This document shows, in pieces, positions 1-5,071 of a stretch of DNA of 5,076 nucleotides. Source of the DNA: Leyella stercorea (GTDB lineage: Bacteria > Bacteroidota > Bacteroidia > Bacteroidales > Bacteroidaceae); assembly GCF_019052365.1 (NCBI RefSeq), contig NZ_JAHQUY010000117.1:1-5076 (forward strand), in the 5' to 3' direction. The translations under genes were made by a program, and so were the position numbers. The notes under the pieces are model-generated. The model ran no database searches and was not told where the DNA came from. It was given only the letters and a program-made list of their open reading frames with translations. The stretch's first letter is position 1, and each line of letters begins with the position of its first letter.

Positions 1-20
1 ATGTGCAACTTTTTACTCAT
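1..20 (-). CDS. Possible start of a further minus-strand gene, cut by the left edge
   Basis: An ATG (complement of 18-20) begins MSKKLH and runs off the window. It lies 15 nt downstream of the lipoprotein stop codon on the same strand, a spacing typical of a second gene in an operon, and the leader before it is A/T-rich as is usual in Bacteroidetes. The lysine-rich start is compatible with a real N-terminus. Only six codons are visible, so no family can be named, and this could equally be chance. Confidence 0.25.
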
Positions 21-35
21 ATTTATCAACTTAAA

Positions 36-218
36 TTAATTCCGCCAACGGGTTACATAAAGATACTTGTACTTAACAGTACGTCCATCCAGAGTGGAGA
101 AAGCGCTGCCATTTTTGCTGCTGCCGCCGCCACCTTCATCGTCTTCGCTACATGCAGAGAAAGAAACGCATGTAAACAGGGCTATAAAAGCCATCAAAAG
201 ATACTTAATCTGTTTCAT
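36..218 (-). CDS. Small, probably surface-exposed lipoprotein, possibly truncated
   Basis: This 60-residue product has a textbook lipoprotein signal peptide: MKQIK, a hydrophobic stretch at about residues 6-20, then a lipobox FSAC with C23 as the predicted lipidated residue. After C23 comes SEDDE. In Bacteroidetes, acidic residues directly after the cysteine act as a lipoprotein export signal that sends the protein to the outer face of the outer membrane. Next is a Gly/Ser linker (GGGGSS, residues 29-34) and only about 25 more residues. The start is supported by a promoter ending about 45 nt upstream and an A-rich leader. The mature part is very short for a lipoprotein and ends in TRWRN with no recognisable domain. 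All three frames hit stops within about 30 nt after this point, so the original 3' part may be lost. The export and lipidation signals are seen; the function is unknown. Confidence 0.6.
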   Translation of the reverse strand: MKQIKYLLMAFIALFTCVSFSACSEDDEGGGGSSKNGSAFSTLDGRTVKYKYLYVTRWRN

Positions 219-261
219 AGTTTTTGTTGTTTAAAGTTAGGAATTTAAATTGTTACCGATG

Positions 262-292
262 CAAAGGTATGATTAAATTCTCATCCTCACAA
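262..292 (-). promoter_or_regulatory. Bacteroidetes-type promoter of the lipoprotein gene
   Basis: Read on the minus strand, TACCTTTG (262-269) fits the -7 consensus TAnnTTTG exactly. A TTG -33 element (290-292) stands 20 nt upstream, which is the expected spacing for the primary sigma factor of this phylum. Transcription would start near 255, giving a leader of about 35-40 nt before the ATG at 218. Confidence 0.6.
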
Positions 293-465
293 CACAACTT
301 TTGGACGATTGTGCTCAAACGGATTGGGCGAAGGCACAAGCGGTTAAAATTCGTGCTCAAGTGGTTTGATTTTTTAACGGCAAAACCGTAGCGGTGGTGT
401 CCTCAATAGTTTCTTCATGCTGCTCCACCGTTATGTTAGTTATTGCAAAGTTGAAGAAGAAAAAC

Positions 466-496
466 TTTACCCGACTATAATTTGTTAGTATCTTTG
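466..496 (+). promoter_or_regulatory. Bacteroidetes-type promoter of the YhcG-like nuclease
   Basis: TATCTTTG at 489-496 matches TAnnTTTG. The -33 position, 20 nt upstream, holds TTT inside CTTTAC (465-470), a partial match to TTTG. The predicted start is near 503, about 30 nt before the ATG at 534. The sequence just before the ATG (TAATATATT) has no Shine-Dalgarno site, as is normal here. Confidence 0.5.
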
Positions 497-533
497 TGGA
501 AATTTCCCTCTGAATAGCTAAACCTAATATATT

Positions 534-1727
534 ATGGCAAACGAAGTGAAAAGATATCTGCACGACGGCATGGAACTGCCTTTTGAGGATTGGAGCAAGA
601 CGCTCCACTCCTTCAACGACTTGGCTTCTATCGTTCAGACTACTCATGATGCTGCACAATCGTCCGCAGTAAAAGCAATCAATCGCATGCAGACGATGCG
701 CAACTGGCTCATTGGTTATTACATCGTCGAGTTTGAACAGCACGGCAAGGATAGGGCTGAGTATGGAACGCAACTGCTGAAGAAGTTGGAGGAAAGGGTG
801 GATAGGAAGGGACTGACACGTAATACATTCCAAAGTTCTCGCAACTTTTATCGTATGTATCCTCAGATGATTGAGAATTTTAAGAATAGAATTTGCACGA
901 CAGTGTCATGCAAATCTACAGAAGATATAATTTCATTACCATCCGAAGACACCTCAATGCGTACCGATATAATTTGCACAACAGCGTCATGCAAATTCGT
1001 AACTTCTGGAGAAACATTGGTTTCAAAGCTTTCATTCTCACATATCAATGAGATTATGAAGGTTGACGACCCTCTCGCCCGCTACTTCTACGAGCAGGAG
1101 TGCATCAAGTGTACCTGGTCGGTTCGTGAGCTTCGCCGTCAGATAAGCACTAACCTATTTGTCAGGGCTGGCATCAGCGCCAATCCCGAGAAGTTGCTTT
1201 CGCTCCCTTCTGTTCAAGGGCACGATTCGGCAGAGTTGCAGATACGCCAGCCGTTCACGTTCGAGTTTCTTGGACTGAAGGCGCAGGAAGTTGTTGACGA
1301 ACATGACTTGGAGGATGCGCTTATCAGCCACCTGCAAGAGTTCATTCTCGAGCTTGGCAAGGGTTTCTGCTTAGAGGCTCGCCAAAAGCGCATCATCATC
1401 GACGACGAGTACTACTATCCCGACCTTGTATTCTACAACCGCATACTGCATTGCGGCGTAATCATAGAACTGAAGAACGAGGAGTTCTCCTACGAGAACT
1501 TCGGACAGCTCAACGCATACGTATCGCATTATCGCGAGAACGAGATGCAACCTGGCGACAACCCTCCAATCGGCATCCTGCTCTGCACACGTAAGGGCAA
1601 GAAGATGGTAGAGTATGCGCTCGCCGGCATGGATAACAACCTCTTCGTTTCTACCTATATGCTGCAACTTCCCGACAAAAAGACGCTTGAGGATTTTTTG
1701 TTGAAGCAGTTGGAGGAAGAACATTGA
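534..1727 (+). CDS. PDDEXK nuclease, YhcG/DUF1016 family
   Basis: The 397-residue protein has the two-domain layout of the YhcG family (DUF1016 N-terminal domain, then a YhcG-type PDDEXK nuclease domain). The N-terminal part (about 20-115) includes NWLIGYYIVEFEQHG and the stretch around SRNFYRMYP. The family's junction segment follows as LSFSHINEIMKVDDPLARYFYEQE (about 166-189, contiguous) with WSVRELRRQI at 195-204. The C-terminal domain carries the catalytic core: P296-D297 in YYPDLVF, then E312-L-K314 in IIELKNEEF, and the downstream Q325xxxY329. All key residues are intact, so it should be catalytically competent. Such proteins are often found in mobile or defence-rich regions and are thought to act on DNA, but their role is not settled, and no restriction or defence partner is visible beside this one. 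The linker at about 118-158 is unusual: ICTTVSCK (120-127) recurs as ICTTASCK (147-154), each encoded by a 25-bp near-palindrome. The gene converges with the symporter. Confidence 0.9.
   Translation: MANEVKRYLHDGMELPFEDWSKTLHSFNDLASIVQTTHDAAQSSAVKAINRMQTMRNWLIGYYIVEFEQHGKDRAEYGTQLLKKLEERVDRKGLTRNTFQSSRNFYRMYPQMIENFKNRICTTVSCKSTEDIISLPSEDTSMRTDIICTTASCKFVTSGETLVSKLSFSHINEIMKVDDPLARYFYEQECIKCTWSVRELRRQISTNLFVRAGISANPEKLLSLPSVQGHDSAELQIRQPFTFEFLGLKAQEVVDEHDLEDALISHLQEFILELGKGFCLEARQKRIIIDDEYYYPDLVFYNRILHCGVIIELKNEEFSYENFGQLNAYVSHYRENEMQPGDNPPIGILLCTRKGKKMVEYALAGMDNNLFVSTYMLQLPDKKTLEDFLLKQLEEEH
891..915. repeat. 25-bp near-palindrome inside the nuclease gene, copy 1
   Basis: The arms ATTTGCA (891-897) and TGCAAAT (909-915) are perfect inverted repeats. 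The interior continues GACA/TGTC around a central G, so 11 of 12 base pairs form; the only mismatch is one C-A pair. It encodes residues 120-127 (ICTTVSCK) plus one base of the next codon. The symmetry is far beyond what the codons require. Confidence 0.85.
972..996. repeat. 25-bp near-palindrome inside the nuclease gene, copy 2
   Basis: This is a second copy of the 891-915 element, exactly 81 bp (27 codons) downstream and in the same reading phase. It differs at two bases (G to A at position 9, T to C at position 14). Both changes weaken the inner stem but leave the ATTTGCA/TGCAAAT arms untouched. It encodes ICTTASCK. GATATAATTT precedes the copy at 966-975 and also occurs at 924-933, hinting at a decayed intermediate unit. 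Confidence 0.85.
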
Positions 1728-1748
1728 GTTGATATATAAATGATAATC

Positions 1749-1775
1749 CCCTCGCTCAGCATTGCCGAACGAGGG
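1749..1775. terminator. Hairpin between convergent genes, possible bidirectional terminator
   Basis: CCCTCG (1749-1754) pairs with CGAGGG (1770-1775) around a 15-nt loop that can form a few inner pairs. It sits in the 85-bp gap between the 3' ends of the nuclease and the symporter, where a shared terminator is expected. Neither strand has a clean T tract after the stem, so termination strength is uncertain. Confidence 0.45.
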
Positions 1776-1812
1776 AGACGTTAGATAGTAAGGTAAAGAT
1801 TATGTCTCGATT

Positions 1813-3171
1813 TTAAAATTCGTTCATCTCGCGGTCGAGCCGGTCGCGCCACAGATACTTGCGTGTTTCGTGAACGATGACACCGTTGAGGAAGATCAGC
1901 GAGAGCAGATTAGGGATAGCCATGAGGGCATTCATGCAGTCGGCTATGTTCCACACGATAGAAAGGTTTGCCACACTGCCGGCAAATATCGCCAGGATGT
2001 AAAGCAGGCGGTAGACGTGAGTCCAGCGCTTGCCCTTCAGATACTCCATCGCACGCTCTCCGTAATAGCCCCATCCGAGAATGGTAGAGAAGGCGAAGGT
2101 GAGCAGTCCGAAGCTCAATATGAACGGACCGACGCACGGAATCTTCGAGAAGGCCATCTTCGTCAGCTCGGCGCCGTTTGAATAGTCGATGTCGGGATAG
2201 GCGATGATGCTGCTTACGATGACAAGTCCGGTGAGCGCGCATATCACTACCGTATCCCAAAAGGTGCCAGTAGAGGAAACCAAAGCCTGGCGTACGGGGT
2301 TCTTCGTGCGTGCAGCAGCCGCAACGATAGGAGCCGAACCAAGTCCGGACTCGTTGCTGAAAAGACCGCGCGCAATGCCGTAGCGGGCAGCCATGATGAC
2401 CGATCCGCCTGCCAAACCGCCGCCTGCCGCTTCAGGCGAAAATGCCGAGTTCACTATCAGCTTGAGCGCCGGCACGACATAGACGACATTCATACATAAT
2501 ATGTATATGCATCCCAACACATAAAGCAACGCCATGAACGGAACCAACATGCTGCATACTTTGGAGATGCTGCGCACGCCACCAAGGATAACCGCGGCGG
2601 CAAGAAGCATCAGCACGGCACCACTAACGCTGGTGCTGATGCCATACGAGGCGTGCATTATGGTAGAGATGGCGTTCGCCTGCACCGTACAGCCTATGCC
2701 GAACGCAGCAATGGCTGTGAACACGGCAAACAGAATGCCCATCTTGCGCCATCCCAGACCGCGTTCCAAGGTGTACATCGGACCTCCAAGCATGTGTCCC
2801 TTTTCTGACTTCACACGGTATTTTATGGCGAGCAGAGCCTCGGAATACTTCGTCGAGATGCCGAACACGCCTGTCAGCCAGCACCAGAACACCGCCCCCG
2901 GACCGCCTAACGCGACGGCTGTGGCAACACCTATAATATTGCCCGTACCGATAGTGGCGGCAAGAGCTGTAGCAAGTGCGCCGAACTGCGACACATCGCC
3001 TTTCTGCGACTTGTCGCGCTGTACGGAGAGACGTATGGCTGTGAAGAGCTTGCGTTGCGGGAAACGCAGGCGGACGGATAGAAAAACGTGGGTGCCAAGT
3101 AGCAGTACAATCATTGGCCAGCCCCAAAGATACGAGCTGAGCGTGGTGAAGAAATCGTTGACGTTATCCAT
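1813..3171 (-). CDS. Sodium:alanine symporter, AGCS family
   Basis: This 452-residue, strongly hydrophobic protein is a full-length member of the alanine/glycine:cation symporter family (TC 2.A.25), inner-membrane carriers that import small neutral amino acids with Na+. Family hallmarks are seen in order: ALAATIGTGNIIGVA (about 68-82), a near match to the family signature in GGPGAVFWCWLTGVFG (89-104; C97 replaces the usual Met), the MLGGPMYTLERGLG segment (127-140), and ARGLFSNESGLGSAPI (267-282). Hydrophobic stretches along the whole length are consistent with the roughly ten to eleven helices of the family. The length matches typical members, and nothing is truncated. The ATG at 3171 is chosen because the N-terminus aligns with the usual short pre-helix segment and an A/T-rich leader precedes it. 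The exact substrate (Ala, Gly or Ser) cannot be told from sequence. It is transcribed away from the AAA+ gene and toward the nuclease. Confidence 0.93.
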   Translation of the reverse strand: MDNVNDFFTTLSSYLWGWPMIVLLLGTHVFLSVRLRFPQRKLFTAIRLSVQRDKSQKGDVSQFGALATALAATIGTGNIIGVATAVALGGPGAVFWCWLTGVFGISTKYSEALLAIKYRVKSEKGHMLGGPMYTLERGLGWRKMGILFAVFTAIAAFGIGCTVQANAISTIMHASYGISTSVSGAVLMLLAAAVILGGVRSISKVCSMLVPFMALLYVLGCIYILCMNVVYVVPALKLIVNSAFSPEAAGGGLAGGSVIMAARYGIARGLFSNESGLGSAPIVAAAARTKNPVRQALVSSTGTFWDTVVICALTGLVIVSSIIAYPDIDYSNGAELTKMAFSKIPCVGPFILSFGLLTFAFSTILGWGYYGERAMEYLKGKRWTHVYRLLYILAIFAGSVANLSIVWNIADCMNALMAIPNLLSLIFLNGVIVHETRKYLWRDRLDREMNEF

Positions 3172-3215
3172 ATTTAAGTGCTTTCAGTGTTATCCTACGA
3201 CTGTCAATGAGTATC

Positions 3216-3249
3216 GGCTTTACAATAAAGCCATTACAAAATGCTTTAT
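3216..3249 (-). promoter_or_regulatory. Alternative hairpins in the symporter mRNA leader
   Basis: On the minus-strand transcript, ATAAAGC (complement of 3243-3249) can pair with GCTTTAT (3225-3231). That same middle segment can instead pair with TAAAGCC (3216-3222) to make a perfect 7-bp, 3-nt-loop hairpin (GGCTTTA/TAAAGCC). The two stems are mutually exclusive and lie about 45-80 nt before the start codon. No T tract follows, so this is not a classical attenuator. The pairing is real; a regulatory role is inferred. Confidence 0.3.
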
Positions 3250-3258
3250 AAAACGATG

Positions 3259-3287
3259 CAAAGGTATAAAAAGTTACGCAAAAACAT
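3259..3287 (-). promoter_or_regulatory. Promoter of the AGCS symporter
   Basis: TACCTTTG on the minus strand (3259-3266) matches the -7 consensus TAnnTTTG. The expected -33 position has only a weak element (ATG, 3285-3287, 18 nt away). Transcription would start near 3252, giving a leader of about 80 nt. The 14 bases CGATGCAAAGGTAT at 3254-3267 are identical to 257-270 in the lipoprotein promoter. Confidence 0.5.
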
Positions 3288-3318
3288 TTGGTAGTTATCT
3301 ATATTTGCACTACATTTG
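3287..3318 (+). promoter_or_regulatory. Strong consensus promoter of the AAA+ ATPase gene
   Basis: TTTG (3287-3290), a 20-nt spacer and TACATTTG (3311-3318) make a full match to the Bacteroidetes promoter consensus. A second -7-like TATATTTG overlaps upstream at 3300-3307 but has no good -33. Transcription would start near 3325, only a few bases before the left arm of the inverted repeat. The -33 region is shared with the oppositely directed symporter promoter. Confidence 0.65.
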
Positions 3319-3328
3319 CAGCAGATAA

Positions 3329-3422
3329 TCATAATTCTATCACAAAACAAATATTATTGTAGCAAAAAAATGAACGAAATGACAAAGAATTTAGTTGCTT
3401 TTTTAACGTGATAGAATTATGA
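3329..3422. repeat. Perfect 15-bp inverted repeat enclosing the AAA+ leader
   Basis: TCATAATTCTATCAC (3329-3343) is the exact reverse complement of GTGATAGAATTATGA (3408-3422), with 64 nt between. The right arm contains the ATG start codon of the ATPase (3419-3421). The left arm begins about where the mRNA is predicted to begin. In RNA, the 5' end would therefore pair with and hide the start codon. In DNA it could also be the ends of a small invertible or transposable element, but no clean target-site duplication flanks it. Confidence 0.8.
3370..3411 (+). CDS. Possible 13-codon leader peptide upstream of the AAA+ gene
   Basis: An ATG at 3370, right after a run of seven A's, opens MNEMTKNLVAFLT and stops at TGA 3409-3411. 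The frame lies in the loop of the 15-bp inverted repeat and its stop codon falls inside the right arm, 7 nt before the ATPase ATG and in a different frame. A ribosome finishing it would melt the right arm and free that start codon. The A-rich leader suits Bacteroidetes initiation. At this length chance occurrence is quite possible; translation is inferred. Confidence 0.35.
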   Translation: MNEMTKNLVAFLT

Positions 3423-3565
3423 CTAATATGCAGAACAACACTGACGAGAATTTTAACGAGGATTTCGAACGACTCCTGAAGCAGTTCGTGAGCGAAAAAT
3501 ACAAGGATGTGAAACTCGACGACATGCAGACCGAGGACGATGAGAATCCGTTTCTGGAAGATGAG

Positions 3566-3589
3566 GATGTAGATGAAGATGTAGATGAA
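3566..3589 (+). repeat. 12-bp tandem duplication in the acidic N-terminus of the AAA+ gene
   Basis: GATGTAGATGAA occurs twice back to back (3566-3577 and 3578-3589), encoding DVDEDVDE. The length is a multiple of three, so gain or loss of units would keep the frame. It probably arose by replication slippage. Confidence 0.8.
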
Positions 3590-4126
3590 TACGAAGCCGA
3601 GGACAACACTCCGACAGAGAAGGCTGACGACATCTGCACCGACGATCCGCTACCTGGCGACGTCATAGAGCAGAACCAGAACGTAAGCGTAAGGGTGGAG
3701 ATACTGCGCCCCATAGACAATCCGCAGGAAGAGCTGCAGAAGCTGGTGGGCTGCGGCAACATCAAGAAGCGCATGGACGAACTGGTGGCGCTGACCGCCT
3801 ACAACCGCATGCTGCACGAACAGTTTCCCGAACTGAAGCAGCACCGGGTTTCGCTGCACAGCCTATTCCTCGGCAACCCCGGCACGGGCAAGACCACGGT
3901 CTGCAAGATATTCGGGGCGCTGCTGCACGAGGCGGGAGCGCTCTCGAAAGGACACGTCGTGGTGTGCGACCGCGGCACCTTCATCGGCACGCTTTGGGGC
4001 GACGAGGAAAGGGCGATGAAGCAGGTGGTGGAGATGGCGCAGGGCGGCGTCCTGATGATTGACGAGGCATACCTTCTGAACGGAAAGAACGAGAACGACC
4101 CTGGAAAGATTATCGTGCAACTGCTC

Positions 4127-4131
4127 ATGAT
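4127..4131 (+). other. Apparent one-base deletion that splits the AAA+ gene
   Basis: The frame before this point ends CTG CTC ATG (L L M) and the frame after it resumes as (G)AT CTG CTC GCC (D L L A). An extra G between 4129 and 4130 joins them into LLMDLLADE, which fits the family's helix before sensor 1. No slippery heptamer (X XXY YYZ) is present here, which argues against programmed frameshifting. Confidence 0.8.
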
Positions 4132-4538
4132 CTGCTCGCCGACGAGAGCCGGCGCGACATCGCCGTGGTGCTCTGCGGATACAAGGAACCGATGAACGAA
4201 CTGCTCGAGACTAACCCCGGACTGCTGTCGCGCTTCCCCAACCGCTTCGAGTTTGCTGACTTCAGCGTCGACGAACTGCTCGAGATAACCAACCGCCGCA
4301 TTGAGGAGTACAGCTACCGCTTCACCGTAAAGGCATGGCAGAAATACACCGATATGATAGCGCTCGCCTTCAGCGCCCGCGACACCGAGACGTGGGGCAA
4401 CGCACGCTTCATAACCAACCAGCTGGAGCGCATCTACATTCAGCACGCCACACGATGCGTGAAGCAGCCGCCGAAGAATCACAACGACCTTCTTCTGATT
4501 ACGCCGGAGGACATAGTGCCCATAGAGATGCCACGCAG

Positions 4539-4583
4539 AAAAAACAGAATAGGCTTCGGAGTGTGACTCCAAAGCCTATTCTG
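4539..4583 (-). terminator. Strong leftward terminator overlapping the end of the AAA+ gene
   Basis: Positions 4545-4561 pair with 4567-4583 around a 5-nt loop: 12 bp, one C-A mismatch, then 4 bp. On the minus-strand RNA that mismatch becomes a G-U wobble, giving a continuous 17-bp stem followed at once by six U's (complement of 4539-4544), a classic intrinsic terminator. On the plus strand the tail is only weakly T-rich, so rightward termination is less sure. The stem takes in the last codons and the loop the stop codon of the ATPase. It would end leftward transcription from the genes at 4599-5071. Confidence 0.75.
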
Positions 4584-4598
4584 CAACGCTTCTTACCT

Positions 4599-4715
4599 TT
4601 AAAAGACATTCAGCAGATATGACTTACCACATCTGCGGATTCCGGTAATCACTTTGATAAAGCCGTTTTGCTGGCTATCTATCAACTGCTTAAGATATCT
4701 GTCTCTTTTTATTAA
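4599..4715 (-). pseudogene. N-terminal remnant of an AAA_14/DUF4143-type ATPase
   Basis: A 38-codon minus-strand frame reads IKRDRYLKQLIDSQQNG and then VITGIRRCGKSYLL, ending in a TAA at 4599-4601. GIRRCGKS is a Walker A motif (GxxxxGKS), and the whole stretch resembles the very start of the ATP-binding proteins with AAA_14 and DUF4143 domains that are present in many copies in Bacteroidetes genomes, normally about 380-400 residues. No ATG is found where the start should be (TTA ATA AAA), and everything after the Walker A helix is missing. It starts 5 nt after the stop of the upstream gene on the same strand and is followed by the leftward terminator. The family call rests on my recognition of the motif block; the fragment is surely non-functional as an ATPase. 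Confidence 0.7.
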
Positions 4716-4720
4716 ATTGA

Positions 4721-5071
4721 TTATATTGTCTTTTCAAAAGTTGTGTTCAGAACAACATTGAAATGTTGAATCTTTATTATATCTGCAAGAGACCAAAGAG
4801 TGTGGTCATACAAATGATGAAACATCATTGTCAAAGGTATTTCTTTAGTTGATTCGTATGGCAACCCTTCATTCCACGATTTACCATCGTTACCTATAAA
4901 GTCATCGAAAGATTTCCACAATGGTTCCATGTTATTTCTGAGCACCAAAGCTGAAATGCATACACCTTCCCTATATAGGGGATTATAGGTTGAGTCTGAG
5001 AGCAGCGAGTAGATTTCTATTTGATTTTCTTTAAAAATTACGCTAAAATCTGCTGAATAGCTTAAAATGAG
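4721..5071 (-). CDS. Conserved-looking hypothetical protein, 5' end unresolved
   Basis: The minus-strand frame is open from 5071 to its TAA at 4721-4723, about 116 codons. A TTG at 4948 would give 75 residues, but the frame upstream of it stays protein-like (for example KENQIEIYSLLSD and NPLYREGVC), so that is unlikely to be the true start. No ATG precedes it in frame, and a TAG stops the frame at 5072-5074, two bases from the window edge. The gene therefore either uses a rare start codon, or is the frameshifted 3' part of a longer gene. The product looks soluble, with no signal peptide or membrane segment, and has aromatic and histidine-rich stretches (MEPLWKSFDDF, MMFHHLYDHTLWSLADI). I do not recognise the family. 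It is A/T-rich, unlike the neighbouring AAA+ gene, and reads into the ATPase remnant and then the terminator. Confidence 0.55.
   Translation of the reverse strand, partial: LILSYSADFSVIFKENQIEIYSLLSDSTYNPLYREGVCISALVLRNNMEPLWKSFDDFIGNDGKSWNEGLPYESTKEIPLTMMFHHLYDHTLWSLADIIKIQHFNVVLNTTFEKTI

Larger units (their letters stand above)
219..533. other. Intergenic region between divergent lipoprotein and nuclease genes
   Basis: This 315-base stretch holds no convincing gene. It contains one promoter for each flanking gene (262-292 minus, 466-496 plus). Between them, about 300-460, I see only minor structure: GTGCTCAA repeated at 311-318 and 353-360, and a small inverted pair CGGTGG/CCACCG at 392-397 and 425-430. 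A minus-strand frame across about 357-440 has coding-like composition but lacks a start of its own and runs into the antisense of the nuclease, so it is not called. Confidence 0.6.
3419..4566 (+). pseudogene. Frameshifted AAA+ ATPase, CbbX/SpoVK type
   Basis: Two overlapping frames together make one AAA+ ATPase of about 382 residues. The N-terminal part (about 1-90) is acidic and low in complexity. The ATPase domain begins near NPQEELQKLVGCGNIKKRMDEL (about 101-122, contiguous) with Walker A GNPGTGKT (152-159) and Walker B VLMIDEA (211-217; D215, E216). After M237 the frame changes; read straight on, it gives 21 unrelated residues and stops at 4195. The rest continues in another frame as DLLADESRRDIAVVLCGYKE (sensor 1 region), NPGLLSRFPNRFEF (arginine-finger region) and WGNARFITNQLER (sensor 2-like), ending at TGA 4564-4566. 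These motifs match the CbbX/SpoVK group of hexameric remodelling ATPases; the substrate is unknown. Adding one G near 4129 restores a normal protein. As written, the product lacks sensor 1, arginine finger and sensor 2, so it should not hydrolyse ATP normally. GC content looks higher than in the genes around it. Sequencing error is the main alternative. Confidence 0.85.

Noticed and set aside
3..248. 81-codon plus-strand frame at the left edge
   Set aside because: It is antisense to the lipoprotein gene, whose signal peptide and lipobox are convincing.
357..833. 158-codon minus-strand frame opposite the nuclease start
   Set aside because: Most of it is antisense to the well-supported nuclease gene. 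Its C-terminal tail over 357-440 looks somewhat coding-like but has no start or recognisable motif of its own.
891..996. CRISPR array from the two 25-bp repeats
   Set aside because: There are only two copies, lying in phase within a coding region, and no cas genes are near.
2534..3328. 264-codon plus-strand frame opposite the symporter
   Set aside because: It is the shadow of a clear AGCS symporter on the other strand, with no recognisable domain, and it runs through the divergent promoter region.
3344..3407. Invertible promoter between the 15-bp inverted repeats
   Set aside because: The interior has only near matches to the -7 box and no paired -33 on either strand, the segment is very short, and a full promoter already lies outside the repeat.
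4120..4140. Programmed -1 frameshift joining the two ATPase halves
   Set aside because: No slippery heptamer and no strong stem just downstream are visible, so mutation or sequence error is simpler.
3799..4572. 257-codon minus-strand frame opposite the AAA+ gene
   Set aside because: Its length comes from the high GC content of the AAA+ gene, whose Walker motifs are on the plus strand. It has no motif of its own.
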